Source of the DNA: Albimonas pacifica
GTDB lineage: Bacteria > Pseudomonadota > Alphaproteobacteria > Rhodobacterales > Rhodobacteraceae
Length of the DNA: 64,000 nt
Direction: 5' to 3'
Assembly: GCF_900113695.1 (NCBI RefSeq)
Contig: NZ_FOQH01000001.1
Location: 558,001-622,000, forward strand
Position 1 is the first letter of the stretch, and the number at the start of each line of letters is the position of its first letter. The notes beneath the pieces are model-generated. The model ran no database searches and had not been told where the DNA came from. It saw only the letters and a program-made list of their open reading frames with translations. A program made the translations under genes and the position numbers. Positions 52,347 through 62,628 of the stretch are shown in pieces.

Positions 52347-53462
52347 TCAGGCGAAGCGGGCGGGGGAGAGGGCGGCGACGACCTCCGGGGCGAGCTCCGG
52401 CGCGGCGCCGGTCGCCAGCGCTCCCGCCAGCGCCGAGAGGGCGGGCGAGGTCTGGATGCCGTGGCCGCCCTGGCCGGCGAGCCAGAAGAAGCCGGGGGTC
52501 TCGGGGGCGAAGCCGACGACCGGGACCTCGTCCGGGGCGAAGCTGCGCAGGCCGGCCCAGGACCGCTCCACGCGCGTGACCTCGTAGTCCATGGCCTGCG
52601 AGAAGCGGTCCAGGCCCTCGGCCAGCACCATGTCGTCGGGCCAGGCGTCCATGGGCGCCACGGGGTCCTCGTCGGCGGGGGAGACCATCAGGGCGCCGGA
52701 CTGGGGCTTGGCGTACCAGTCGAAGGCGACCGGGTCGATCAGGGGCCAGCGGGAAGACTCCATGCCGGGGGGCAGGGGGAGGATCGCGGCGGAGCGGCGT
52801 TTTGGAACGATGCCGAGGGGCCTGGCGCCGGCCATCTCGGCGACCGGATCGGCCCAGGCGCCGGCGGCGTCGACCAGGACGGGCGCCTCGAAGGCGCCGG
52901 CGGGGGTCTCGACGCGCCAGGCGTCGCCGCGGCGCTCGATCCTCCCGGCGCGGGCGTTCACGACGATGCGGCCGCCGTCGCGGCGGAGCATCTTCGCAAA
53001 ACCCTGGAACAGGCGGTCGACGTCGATGTCGGCGGCCTGGGGTTCGTAGCTGGCGGCGGCGATGCGGCCCTTCTTGAGGAGGGGGAACAGCGCCTCGGCC
53101 TGGGCGCCCGTCAGGCGCTCCATGCCCTTGGCCTCGGCGAAGGAGGCTTCGAGCGCGGGCAGGTCCGCCTCGGTGGCGATGGTCAGCACGCCTCGCGGGG
53201 AGAGGAGGGCGCCCTCGATCGCGCCGCCGGAAAAACCCTCGGGGTCCATGAAGGCGGGGTGGGCGGCGTCGGAGACGGCGCGCAGCACCGGGCCGCCGTA
53301 GTTGCGGATGTAGATCGCGGCCGAGCGGCCGGTGGTGTGGTAGGCGGGGGTCGGCTCCGCCTCCAGCACGGCGACGGAGGCGCCGCGGGCGGCGGCCATG
53401 GCGCCCGCCCCGACGCCGGCGATGCCGGCGCCGATCACCAGGATGTCGGAGGTCTCGGTCAT
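52347..53462 (-). CDS. FAD-dependent oxidoreductase (DAO family, DadA/glycine-oxidase-like)
   Basis: 371 aa. FAD Rossmann DILVIGAGIAGVGAGAMAA ending VAVLEAEPTPAYHTTGRSAAIY, with YEPQAADIDVDRLFQGFAKM and a C-terminal WAGLRSFAPDEVPVVGFAPE, FFWLAGQGGHGIQTSPALS typical of D-amino acid dehydrogenase-like proteins. Eleven bases from the downstream FAD gene and nine from the aminotransferase, so co-transcribed. Substrate unknown. Confidence 0.87.
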   Translation of the reverse strand: MTETSDILVIGAGIAGVGAGAMAAARGASVAVLEAEPTPAYHTTGRSAAIYIRNYGGPVLRAVSDAAHPAFMDPEGFSGGAIEGALLSPRGVLTIATEADLPALEASFAEAKGMERLTGAQAEALFPLLKKGRIAAASYEPQAADIDVDRLFQGFAKMLRRDGGRIVVNARAGRIERRGDAWRVETPAGAFEAPVLVDAAGAWADPVAEMAGARPLGIVPKRRSAAILPLPPGMESSRWPLIDPVAFDWYAKPQSGALMVSPADEDPVAPMDAWPDDMVLAEGLDRFSQAMDYEVTRVERSWAGLRSFAPDEVPVVGFAPETPGFFWLAGQGGHGIQTSPALSALAGALATGAAPELAPEVVAALSPARFA

Positions 53463-53471
53463 AAGGTCCTT

Positions 53472-54821
53472 TCAGGCCGGCAGGCCCGCCTCGGCGGCGA
53501 AGCGGGTCAGGGCCGTGGTCAGTTTCTCGATGATCTCGTCGACATGGGCCTCGGTCGAGATCATCGGCGGGCAGACCAGGATGTGGTCGCCCTCGGTTCC
53601 CCGCGAGCGGCGGGAATAGACGATCAGCCCCTCGGCATAGGCGAGATCCACCAGCCGCTCGTAGGCGTCGAGGTTTTTGGGCAGCGGCGCCCGGGTCTCG
53701 CGGTCCGAGACCATCTCGAAGGCCAGCAGCAGGCCCAGGCCGCGCACGTCCCCGATGAAGGGGAAGCGTTGGGCGAGGGCCTGGAGGCGGGCCTTCAGGA
53801 CCTCGCCGATGCGGGAGGCGTTGGCCAGCAGGCCGTCCTGCTCGATGACCTCCAGCACCGCCACGCCCGCGGCGCAGGCGAGCGGGTTGCCGGCGTAGGT
53901 ATGCCCATGCGGGAAGCCGCCCGAGGCGAGCACCGGCTGCACGATGCGGTCATGGGCGGTCACCGCGCCCAGCGGCGCGTAGCCCGCGCCGTAGCCCTTG
54001 GAGACGGCGATCAGGTCAGGGGCCGCGTTCCAGTTGTCGCCGCCCCAGAACCTGCCCGTGCGCCCGCCCCCGGACATCACCTCGTCGTGGATCAGCAGGA
54101 CGCCGTGGCGGGTGCAGATCTCGCGCACCGCCTCCATGTAGCCCGCCGGCGGGACCAGGGCGCCGGTGGAGGCGCCGCCCACCGGCTCCTGGATGAAGGC
54201 GAGCACGGTTTCGGGGCCTTCCTCGAGGATCTTCGCCTCCAGCATCGCGGCGTAATGGGCGCCGGTGGCGGGGTCGTCCATCGGCAGGCCGTCGAGCCAG
54301 GCGCGCGGCGCGGGGACCTTGGGCATCGGGCGCATCATCGCCTCGAAGGGCTCGGTCAGGGGGCGGTAGCCGGAGAGGGCGAGCGCGCCGAGGGTGGAGC
54401 CGTGGTAGGAGGGCGTGCGCGAGATCACCTTCCAGCGCGAGCGCTGCTCGGTCGCCCAGGCCCATTGCCGGGCGAGCTTGATCGCGCCCTCCACGGCCTC
54501 GGAGCCGCCGGAGACGAAGAACACCTTCTCGAAGCCCTCGGGCGCCAGGGCGCAGGTCATGTCGGCGAGGCGCTCGGCGGCCTCGGTCTCGAAATGCAGG
54601 CGGTAGCCGAAGGTGCCCTGCTCCATCTGCCGGCGCATGGCGTCCAGCACCCGCGGGTCCGAATGGCCGATGTTGGAGACCATCGCCCCCGAGGAACCGT
54701 CGAGATAGCGGCGTCCCTGCTGGTCCCAGACGTAGACGCCCTCGGCCTTCGCCATGCGCGGGCGGCGCACGCGGCTCTGGAAGAACAGGCGGGAGGGGGG
54801 GAGAGGGGCGGCGTCGGTCAT
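53472..54821 (-). CDS. Class III PLP-dependent aminotransferase
   Basis: 449 aa from ATG 54821; an upstream in-frame ATG gives only low-complexity extension. YVWDQQGRRYLDGSSGAMVSNIGH, VFFVSGGSEAVEGAIKLAR, SYHGSTLGALALSGYR, LLIHDEVMSGGGRTG and PLP-Lys region LIAVSKGYGAGYAPLGAV are the class III marks. Transfers an omega- or alpha-amino group to an oxo acid. Leads the operon with two FAD amine oxidases. Confidence 0.92.
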   Translation of the reverse strand: MTDAAPLPPSRLFFQSRVRRPRMAKAEGVYVWDQQGRRYLDGSSGAMVSNIGHSDPRVLDAMRRQMEQGTFGYRLHFETEAAERLADMTCALAPEGFEKVFFVSGGSEAVEGAIKLARQWAWATEQRSRWKVISRTPSYHGSTLGALALSGYRPLTEPFEAMMRPMPKVPAPRAWLDGLPMDDPATGAHYAAMLEAKILEEGPETVLAFIQEPVGGASTGALVPPAGYMEAVREICTRHGVLLIHDEVMSGGGRTGRFWGGDNWNAAPDLIAVSKGYGAGYAPLGAVTAHDRIVQPVLASGGFPHGHTYAGNPLACAAGVAVLEVIEQDGLLANASRIGEVLKARLQALAQRFPFIGDVRGLGLLLAFEMVSDRETRAPLPKNLDAYERLVDLAYAEGLIVYSRRSRGTEGDHILVCPPMISTEAHVDEIIEKLTTALTRFAAEAGLPA

Positions 54822-54938
54822 GGGAAGGTCACCGGAGGGCGCAAGGGAGGCGCCAGTCGTCCACGCCGGGGGGCGGCGCGTCAACGGCGACGCCTCGGCG
54901 CAGGGCGATGAGGGCGGAACGTGGAGGACCGGACTGCA

Positions 54939-55209
54939 GGCGCCCTGCGGGCGGGCTTGGCTGGGGGGCGCCTGGGGGGAGGTCTTTCGGGAGGGTCGGA
55001 AGGCGGGAGCCTCCGGCGGGCTCCTGACTCACCCAAGAACAAGCCCCGCGCCTGTCCTCCGGAGCCGTCCATCGCGTCTGATGCCTGAGCGACTCGGCGG
55101 GGGGGGGCAAGGACAAGCCGCGCAAGCGCGGTCGCTGCGCGATCCTTGACCACCCCCGCCGAGTCGCTCTGATCGGCATCCGCGATGGACGGCTCCGGAG
55201 AACAGGCGC
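54939..55209 (+). repeat. Intergenic palindromic element, copy 4
   Basis: End motif at 54939, GAGCC/GGCTC hairpin near 55007, core arms 55087-55113 and 55143-55169 (27 bp, two mismatches). The middle of the stem is CGGCGGGGG, again changed on both arms relative to other copies. Loop mini-hairpins CCGCGC-aa-GCGCGG and TCGC-tgc-GCGA. It fills most of the 532-bp gap between the aminotransferase and GST genes. Confidence 0.85.
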
Positions 55210-55272
55210 TCTGCAAGGAGGCCCCGGCGTTGCGCCGGGGCGCCCGGATGGGGGAGGGCGCGCTTGGGGGGA

Positions 55273-55298
55273 GCAGAGTTGACAGCTGTCAACTCTGC
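55273..55298. promoter_or_regulatory. 26-bp perfect palindrome with core TTGACAGCTGTCAA
   Basis: Exactly self-complementary with no loop, 56 bases past the GST gene's stop and just after element copy 4. Lower GC than its surroundings. Symmetry suggests binding of a dimeric protein; its position downstream of GST and about 450 bases upstream of the aminotransferase operon leaves its target open. Confidence 0.5.
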
Positions 55299-55353
55299 AA
55301 CCGGCGGCGCGGAGGCGCCGGGCGGGGAGCGCGGGGGCGCTCCCCGGCGAGGG

Positions 55354-56055
55354 TCAGGGCTTCGCGGGGATGGTCAGGGCGGCCTGCGAGGCGGGGCGGG
55401 CGAGGCAGCGGGCGAGCCAGGCGCCGACATGGGGGAAGTCGTCGAGGGACAGGCGCTCGGACGCCTCGTAGAAGCCGCCCAGCGTGCGCACCCAGGGCCA
55501 GGCCGCCATGTCGGCGATCGTGTAGGCCTCGCCCATGATGAAGTCGCGCGACGCGAGCCGGGCGTCGAGCACCGCCAGCAGGCGGCGGCTCTCGTCGGCG
55601 TAGCGGGTCTCGGGGTAGGGGTCCGAGACCTTGTCGGCGGCGAACTTGAAGAAATGGCCGAACTGGCCGAACATCGGCCCGACGCCGCCCATCTGGAACA
55701 TCAGCCACTGCAGCGTCTCGTAGCGCGCGGCGGGCGCGGAGGGCAGGAATTTCCCCGTCTTCTCAGCCAGGTAGACCAGGATCGCGCCCGACTCCCACAG
55801 CGCCAGCGGGCCCCCGGGGCCGTCGGGGTCCAGGATCGCGGGGATCTTGTTGTTGGGGTTCAGGGACAGGAACTCGGGCGACATCTGGTCGTTCGATCCG
55901 AAGTCGACCAGGTGGGCCTCGTAGGGCAGGCCGGTCTCCTCGAGCATCGCGCCCACCTTGATGCCGTTGGGCGTGGGTAGCGAGTAGAGCTGCAGGACCG
56001 TCGGGTCGGCGGCGGGCCACTTGCGGGTGATCGGGAAGGCGGAGAGGTCGGCCAT
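55354..56055 (-). CDS. Glutathione S-transferase (YfcG/YghU-like)
   Basis: 233 aa from ATG 56055. N-terminal thioredoxin-like domain with LQLYSLPTPNGIKVGAMLEE, where PTPNGxK marks the Nu-class/YfcG type, then NPNNKIPAILDPDGP and LWESGAILVYLAEKTG. The C-terminal helical domain has FQMGGVGPMFGQFGHF and YTIADMAAWPWV. Such proteins use disulfide-bonded or reduced glutathione as peroxide or disulfide reductases. Single gene. Confidence 0.92.
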   Translation of the reverse strand: MADLSAFPITRKWPAADPTVLQLYSLPTPNGIKVGAMLEETGLPYEAHLVDFGSNDQMSPEFLSLNPNNKIPAILDPDGPGGPLALWESGAILVYLAEKTGKFLPSAPAARYETLQWLMFQMGGVGPMFGQFGHFFKFAADKVSDPYPETRYADESRRLLAVLDARLASRDFIMGEAYTIADMAAWPWVRTLGGFYEASERLSLDDFPHVGAWLARCLARPASQAALTIPAKP

Positions 56056-56246
56056 CGGGGCGCCTTTCGCTGGGATCGGGGGGCGGGGCCGCGGCGGCGG
56101 CCCGCAGGGGAGGGGCGGCGCGGGCCGCCCTGCCTCACCTGTGCCGGCGGGCGCGAAACGCAATCCCGGCGGCGGAAACGGTTTGTGCGCGCCCGCGCCG
56201 AGGCGTAGGCAGGAACGAGACGGGCGGCAAGCAGGGGAGCCTATTC

Positions 56247-56690
56247 ATGCTGAAGGAATTCAAGGCGTTCGCCGTGAAGGGCAACGTGGTGGACATGGGC
56301 GTGGGCATCGTCATCGGCGCCGCCTTCACCACCATCGTCAAGAGCTTCGTGGACGACATCGTCAACCCGATCCTGGGGCTGTTCACCGGGGGGATCGACT
56401 TCTCGGGCCTCTACGTGAACCTCTCGGGCCAGGAGGTCGCCTCGGCGGTCGAGGCCAAGGAGCAGGGGCTGGCGGTGATCACCTACGGCGTCTTCATCAA
56501 CGCCTGCATCAGCTTCCTGATCGTGGCGTGGGTGCTGTTCTTCGTGGTCCGCGCCGTGAACCGGCTGAAGCGCGAGCTGGAGCCGCCGACCGAGGACGCC
56601 ACCCCCCCGGGCGAGCCCGAGCCGCCGGCGGACGTGAAGCTGCTGTCCGAGATCCGCGACCTGCTCAGGGACCGCCCGGTCTCGGGCTGA
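56247..56690 (+). CDS. mscL: Large-conductance mechanosensitive channel
   Basis: 147 aa. MLKEFKAFAVKGNVVDMGVGIVIGAAF is the gating first segment, followed by FTTIVKSFVDDIVNPILGLF, a periplasmic loop and second helix VFINACISFLIVAWVLFFVV, ending in the cytoplasmic helix VKLLSEIRDLLRDRP. Homopentameric emergency valve that releases solutes on osmotic downshock. Start ATG 56247 with AGGGGAG. Single gene. Confidence 0.97.
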   Translation: MLKEFKAFAVKGNVVDMGVGIVIGAAFTTIVKSFVDDIVNPILGLFTGGIDFSGLYVNLSGQEVASAVEAKEQGLAVITYGVFINACISFLIVAWVLFFVVRAVNRLKRELEPPTEDATPPGEPEPPADVKLLSEIRDLLRDRPVSG

Positions 56691-56734
56691 AGCACTTCGG
56701 GCCGTCGTCGCGCAGGCGACCTGCAGGCGGGCAG

Positions 56735-56758
56735 GGGCGCGCCGCGAGCGGCGCGCCC
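56735..56758. terminator. Stem-loop between convergent mscL and CoA-ester lyase genes
   Basis: 10-bp stem GGGCGCGCCG / CGGCGCGCCC with a 4-nt loop, 44 bases after mscL and 34 before the lyase stop. No T-run; likely a bidirectional end of transcripts. Confidence 0.45.
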
Positions 56759-56792
56759 GAGGATGTCCGGGCGCGCGCCCGAAGGCCCCGCG

Positions 56793-57689
56793 TCAGACCC
56801 GCGAGGCGATGGCCGCGTGCAGGGCCAGCACGTGGCGGGCCTGGCGCAGGTGGGGGATGTCGATCATCTTGCCGTCGAGCCCCACCGTGCCGACGCCGGG
56901 ATTGGCCTCGAACGCCTCCACCACGCGGCGGGCATGGGCGACCGAGGCCTCGGACGGCGCGAAGGCGCGGTTGATCGGCGCCACCTGCGCGGGGTGGATG
57001 GCGAGGCGGCCCAGGAAGCCCTCGGTCGCGGCCTCCTCGGAGGCGGCCAGCAGGCCGGCCTCGTCGCGGAAGTCGGCGTGGAGCGTGTCGATCGGCGCCA
57101 CCCCCGCCGCCTTCGCCGCCAGCAGCAGGTTCGAGCGCGCCATCCGGTAGGTCAGCGCCCAGCGTCCGTCCGGCGCGCGGTTGGTCGAGGCGCCGAGCGC
57201 GGCCGACAGGTCCTCGGCCCCCCAGGTGAGGGCGATGACGCGGGGCAGCTTCACCTCGGTGAAGGTGATCAGGCGCAGGGCGGCCTCGGGCGTCTCGGTC
57301 ATCACCGGGATGATCCGGGTGGCGCCGATCTCGAGCCCGTTCGCCGCCTCGAACGCATCCAGCCAGCGGCCGAGGTGCACCAGGTCGGCCGCGTCGCGGG
57401 CCTTGGGCAGCATGATCCCGTCCGGCGCCGCGGGCATCACCGCGGCGAGGTCCTGCAGGGCGCCCTCGTCGAGCGCGTTGACGCGCACGTAGAGGAGCGG
57501 CGCGCGCGAGCCCCGGGGCCGCGCGTCGAGATGGGCGCGGGTCAGGGCGCGGCCCTCGGCCTTGCGCTCGGGGGCGACCGAGTCCTCGAGGTCCAGGATC
57601 AGCGCGTCGGCGCCGGTGGCGTCGGCCTTGCCGAGCTTCTTCTCGCTGTCGCCGGGGATGAACAGCCAGCTGCGCGGGGTCATCTCCAC
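56793..57689 (-). CDS. CoA-ester lyase (HpcH/HpaI, citrate-lyase beta / malyl-CoA-lyase type)
   Basis: 298 aa TIM-barrel lyase. RSWLFIPGDSEKKLGKA, ADALILDLEDSVAPERKAEGR (Mg-binding region), LLYVRVNALDEG, IMLPKARDAADL, VIPVMTETPEAAL, VIALTWGAEDLSAALG and AIHPAQVAPINRAF are all typical. Cleaves or forms a 3-hydroxyacyl-CoA such as malyl- or methylmalyl-CoA. It follows the MaoC gene by 4 bases, so it may split the hydroxyacyl-CoA that MaoC makes. Confidence 0.92.
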   Translation of the reverse strand: MEMTPRSWLFIPGDSEKKLGKADATGADALILDLEDSVAPERKAEGRALTRAHLDARPRGSRAPLLYVRVNALDEGALQDLAAVMPAAPDGIMLPKARDAADLVHLGRWLDAFEAANGLEIGATRIIPVMTETPEAALRLITFTEVKLPRVIALTWGAEDLSAALGASTNRAPDGRWALTYRMARSNLLLAAKAAGVAPIDTLHADFRDEAGLLAASEEAATEGFLGRLAIHPAQVAPINRAFAPSEASVAHARRVVEAFEANPGVGTVGLDGKMIDIPHLRQARHVLALHAAIASRV

Positions 57690-57693
57690 GGGC

Positions 57694-58164
57694 TCAGGCC
57701 TCCATCTTCGCCGCGGGGCGCTTGAGCTGCAGGCCGGAGCGCTTGCAGATGCCCACCAGCTCGCCCTTCTGGTTGTAGGCGCGGTGCTCGAAGGTGACGA
57801 TGCCCTGCGTGGGGCGGGATTTCGATTCCCGCAGCTCCAGCACCTCGGTCTCCACGCGGATGGTGTCGCCGTGGAACAGGGGCTTGGGGAAGCGCACGTC
57901 GTCCCAGCCGAGGTTGGCGACCGCCGTCCCCAGCGTGGTGTCGTTGACCGAGATCCCCACCATCAGGCTGAGCGTGAAGCAGGAGTTGACGATCCGCTGG
58001 CCGAACTCGGTCTGGGTCCGGCAGTACTCCTCGTCGAGGTGCAGCAGCGCCGGGTTGTGGGTCATCGTCGTGAACAGGACGTTGTCCGTCTCGGTGATCG
58101 TGCGGCGGATCGGGTGGTCGAAGACCTGGCCCACCTTGAGCTCGTCGAACCAGACGCCGGGCAT
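57694..58164 (-). CDS. MaoC-like acyl-CoA dehydratase/hydratase
   Basis: 156 aa, single hot-dog. [42 protein letters not shown] with the catalytic Asp/His pattern, [31 protein letters not shown] and [22 protein letters not shown]. The pattern is close to mesaconyl-CoA/2-methylfumaryl-type and R-specific hydratases. Same operon as the lyase and AtuA-like genes. Confidence 0.9.
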   Translation of the reverse strand: MPGVWFDELKVGQVFDHPIRRTITETDNVLFTTMTHNPALLHLDEEYCRTQTEFGQRIVNSCFTLSLMVGISVNDTTLGTAVANLGWDDVRFPKPLFHGDTIRVETEVLELRESKSRPTQGIVTFEHRAYNQKGELVGICKRSGLQLKRPAAKMEA

Positions 58165-58184
58165 GGCGCTCTCCTCCTTGTCGG

Positions 58185-58508
58185 TTATTCGGGTGCGGGC
58201 AGGTCGATCTCCAGTTCCAGCAGCAGGAACGAGAACGATTTTCCGTGGGCGTCGAGGTTCAGGGAGGCGTTGACGCCGCCCTCCAGCCCTCGCTCGATGA
58301 CGTAGTTCAGGACGTGCAGGTGCGGGATCTCGTAGCGGCGGACGGGGCCGCGGAACAGGCGCGGGAATTCTTTCGTCAGCCGCTCGGGCGGGACCTGGGC
58401 GCGGACGGCTTCGAAGACGGCGGCGTCGTCGCAGAAGAGCGCGATGGAGGAGACGTCCCCCTTGTCCCCGGCGCGGGCCGAGGCGACCTCGTGCAGCCGG
58501 ACCTTCAT
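58185..58508 (-). CDS. AtuA C-terminal-domain-like small protein
   Basis: 107 aa. [24 protein letters not shown] at the start and [25 protein letters not shown] at the end match the AtuA-type ferredoxin-like C-terminal domain, here a separate polypeptide. Overlaps the AtuA N-domain gene by 4 bases (ATGA), so the two likely form one complex. Known from acyclic terpene and short branched acid catabolism clusters; biochemical role unknown. Confidence 0.82.
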   Translation of the reverse strand: MKVRLHEVASARAGDKGDVSSIALFCDDAAVFEAVRAQVPPERLTKEFPRLFRGPVRRYEIPHLHVLNYVIERGLEGGVNASLNLDAHGKSFSFLLLELEIDLPAPE

Positions 58509-59887
58509 GCCGTGATCATCCGAACGGTCGGCCGCGCCAGGTCCCGGGGCAGCAGGGCGGATCGGGTGGTCACCGCCGGCGTCACCCGGCCGCGGGCGCC
58601 GCCGCCGCCGGCGGGGCCGGAGAGCCAGGCGCCCTCCACCTCCCGCGGCAGCGCCTCGGCGAGGTCGCGCTCGTGGGTGCGCAGCGCCATGCGCAGGCGC
58701 ACCTCCGAGGGCTCGTAGGGCGGGGGCGCGTCGGGGTCGCGGGCGGAGCCGTGCAGCGAGGCGAGGCCTATGAAGTCGGTGCGGATCGGGCCCTGGTGGC
58801 CGTGGACCTCGCGCATCCGGGTCTCGATCACCTCGCCCGCCAGCTTCGCGCGGGCCAGGGCGTTGGGGCCGGCGTAGGAGATTTCTCCCTCGGACAGGAA
58901 CCCGCCGTCGAAGCCGATGGTGACTTTCAGCGTCTCGGGGCGGGTCCGGCCGGAGCCGCCGGAGACGGAAACCCGGTCCTTCGAGGGCTCCTCGAGCCGC
59001 ACCTGGGAAAAATCGGCGGTCACGTCGGGGGTCAGGTAGGCGGCGGGGTCGTGCACCTCGTAGAGCATCTGCTCGAGCACCGTGCCGCGGCTGACCAGCC
59101 CGCCGGTTCCGTCAAGCTTGCCGATCGTGGCGGAGCCGTCCTCGGCGACCTCGGCGAAGGGGAAGCCGAGGAAGGCGAGGCCCGGCACGTCCTTGCGCCC
59201 GGGATCGGCGTAGTAGCCGCCCGTGACCTGGGTCGAGCACTCCAGCAGGTGCCCCACCAGCGTCCCGGCCCCCAGCCGCGCCCAGTCGTCCGGCGCCCAG
59301 CCGAAGGCGTGCGCCAGCGGCCCCACGGCGAGCGAGGGGTCGGCGCAGCGGCCGGTGATCACCACCTCGGCGCCCTCCTCCAGCGCCTGGCGGATCGGCT
59401 CGTGGCCCAGGTAGGCGTTGGCGCCGGTCATGCGCAGGGGGACGTCGCCGAGGCGGCCCTCGCCGTCCATCAGCTCCAGGTCCGGGGTCATGTGGGCTGC
59501 GACGTCGTCGCCCTCGACCACCGCCACCTTGAGGCCCTGGAGGCCCAGCGCGCGGGCCACCTCGGCCACCGCCTCGCCGGCGGCGGCGGGATTGGCGGAG
59601 CCCATGTTGGAGATCACCCGCGTGCCCGCCTCGCGGCAGGGGCGCAGCACCGCCTCCATCCGCTTGCGCAGCCAGGGGTCGTAGCCGGCCCGAGGGTCGG
59701 CGGCGCGCAGGGCGTGGGCGTTGGCGAGCGTGCGCTCGGCCAGGCATTCGAAGAACAGGAAGTCGAGCGCGCCGCGCTCCGCCAGGTCGCGGGCCGGGTC
59801 GATGCGGTCGTTGGAGAAGCCGGCGCCGCAGCCGATGCGCACGCGACGTCCGCCGGAGCGCGCCGGCGGCTGGATCGGATCGGCCAT
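58505..59887 (-). CDS. AtuA-like protein (DUF1446 family)
   Basis: 460 aa from ATG 59887 (GGAGGAGAC before it). [24 protein letters not shown] is the family opening, with [55 protein letters not shown] and [20 protein letters not shown] conserved family of unknown chemistry found in citronellol/geraniol, leucine-like and other acyl-CoA catabolism operons. First gene of the minus operon, divergent from an acyl-CoA dehydrogenase pair. Confidence 0.88.
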   Translation of the reverse strand: MADPIQPPARSGGRRVRIGCGAGFSNDRIDPARDLAERGALDFLFFECLAERTLANAHALRAADPRAGYDPWLRKRMEAVLRPCREAGTRVISNMGSANPAAAGEAVAEVARALGLQGLKVAVVEGDDVAAHMTPDLELMDGEGRLGDVPLRMTGANAYLGHEPIRQALEEGAEVVITGRCADPSLAVGPLAHAFGWAPDDWARLGAGTLVGHLLECSTQVTGGYYADPGRKDVPGLAFLGFPFAEVAEDGSATIGKLDGTGGLVSRGTVLEQMLYEVHDPAAYLTPDVTADFSQVRLEEPSKDRVSVSGGSGRTRPETLKVTIGFDGGFLSEGEISYAGPNALARAKLAGEVIETRMREVHGHQGPIRTDFIGLASLHGSARDPDAPPPYEPSEVRLRMALRTHERDLAEALPREVEGAWLSGPAGGGGARGRVTPAVTTRSALLPRDLARPTVRMITA

Positions 59888-60030
59888 GTCTCCTCCCTGG
59901 CTCGTTCCCCCGATCGCTGCCACGGACGCCGGGCCGCTGCAAGGAAAACGCCCGGGCGCGCGGCTTTCGAGACCTCGGTACGGCATGTCGCGCCGTCCCT
60001 GACGCGCGCGTCTTCCCCTCCGCCCGCCGA

Positions 60031-60052
60031 TGACATACCCTCGGGAATGTCA
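60031..60052. promoter_or_regulatory. Imperfect palindrome TGACATACCC-TC-GGGAATGTCA in a divergent promoter
   Basis: 10-bp arms with one mismatch, 36 bases before the acyl-CoA dehydrogenase start (60088) and 144 bases from the AtuA-like start (59887). Position and symmetry fit an operator controlling both operons. It does not resemble the TTGGYTAGTYAA sites elsewhere in the window. Confidence 0.45.
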
Positions 60053-60087
60053 CGCGCCTCGCAACCGGCGCGGAAGGGAGGAGACCC

Positions 60088-61268
<1,181 letters not shown>

Positions 61269-61269
<1 letters not shown>

Positions 61270-62384
61270 TGGCGACGCTGGTTCTCGACGACGAACAGAA
61301 GATGCTGCGCGAGGCGGCGATGCGCTTCATGGCCGAGAAGGCCCCGGTCGCGCAGCTCCGCGCCCTGCGGGACGGCGAGGGCGACGCCTTCGACGCCCCC
61401 ACCTGGGCCGCGATGGCCGAGATGGGCTTTCCGGGGGCCCTGATCCCTGAGGAACACGGCGGCGCCGGCTTCGGCCATGTCGCCATGGGCCAGATCATGG
61501 AGGCGGGCGGGCGCACGCTGGCCGCCTCGCCGCTGTTCGCCACCGGCGTGGCGGGCGCCTCCGCCGTGATGCTGGCGGGCTCCGACGCCCAGAAGGCCGA
61601 GCTGCTGCCGAAGATCGCCGCCGGGGAGCTGCTCTGCGCGCTGGCGGTGGACGAGAGCGTGCGCCACACCGGCAAGGCCCCGGCCACGACCGCCGCGCCC
61701 TCGGGCGACGGCTTCGCGATCACCGGCGCCAAGTCGAACGTGGCCGACGGCTCCATCGCCGGGCTGATCGTGGTCTCGGCCGCGACGCCCGACGGCGCGA
61801 CCGGCCTGTTCCTGGTCGAGGCCGGCGCCTCGGGGCTGGAGGTCGAGCCGGTGGAGATGGCCGACAGCCGCGCCACCGCGATCCTGCGCTTCGAGGCCAC
61901 GCCCGCCCGGGCGCTGGGCGAGGTCGGGCAGGGGGCCGAGGCGCTGGCCCGGCTGCTGGACATCTGCAACGCCCATCTCGCGGCCGAGCTGATCGGCGTC
62001 GCCGGCAAGGCCTTCGAGGACACGCTCGCCTACGTGCAGGAGCGCAGGCAGTTCGGCGTCACCATCGCCTCCTTCCAGGCGATCCAGCACCGGGCCGCCC
62101 ACCTGTTCGGGGAGATCGAGCAGGCGCGCTCGCTGGTGCTGGCGGCCCTGTCCGGGCTGGACGAGGGGGTCGAGGGCCTGCCGCGGCTGGTCTCGGCCGC
62201 CAAGGCCAAGGCGGCGGCGGTGGCGGACCTGGCGACCAACGAGGGCGTGCAGCTCCACGGCGGCGTGGGCATGACCGACGCCTTCGACATCGGCCTGTTC
62301 ATGAAGCGCGCCCGGCCGGCGGCCCAGCTGTTCGGCGACGAGCGATTCCACGCGAATCGATTCGCCTCCCTCAGCGGCTACTGA
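61269..62384 (+). CDS. Acyl-CoA dehydrogenase, partner subunit lacking the C-terminal GGTSE motif
   Basis: 371 aa. DDEQKMLREAAMRFMAEKAP, GFPGALIPEEHGGAGFGHV, VQERRQFGVTIASFQAIQHR and GVQLHGGVGMTDAFDIGLFMKR. Like the 48131-49300 protein it lacks the TEPxxGSD and GGT/SE segments and should form a heteromer with the 60088-61269 product. Followed by a strong terminator. Confidence 0.9.
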
Positions 62385-62426
62385 TCCGGCCCCACCGCGC
62401 CCTCCGGGGCGCCGAAGACGCCCCGC

Positions 62427-62461
62427 GCCCCGCACGCTCCGCGTGCGGGGCGTTTTGTTTT
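62427..62461 (+). terminator. Rho-independent terminator after the acyl-CoA dehydrogenase pair
   Basis: 11-bp perfect stem GCCCCGCACGC / GCGTGCGGGGC with a 3-nt loop, followed by GTTTTGTTTT. The clearest intrinsic terminator in the window, 42 bases after the stop. Confidence 0.92.
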
Positions 62462-62495
62462 CGGCGACTTGACGCAGGGGTCACGGGATATTTTC

Positions 62496-62556
62496 CGCGA
62501 AATTACGCACTCTGCGCAATTTGCGCAAAAAGATCTTGAAACCGCGCAAATTGCGT
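62496..62556. promoter_or_regulatory. Operator array of CGCAA-W-TTGCG palindromes
   Basis: TGCGCAATTTGCGCA (62513-62527, perfect 7-bp arms) and GCGCAAATTGCG (centre about 62550) are spaced close to 30 bp, three helical turns, so they face one side of the helix. A weaker third copy, CGCGAAATTACGC, is centred near 62502. The region is markedly AT-rich. It controls, by position, the small membrane protein at 62629. The regulator is not identifiable here. Confidence 0.6.
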
Positions 62557-62628
62557 GGAAAAAGGTTTTCGTTCGCTGGGGTCAGCGGAAAACAGCCGCG
62601 CGGCGGCGAGAGAGCGGAGGACTGGAAC

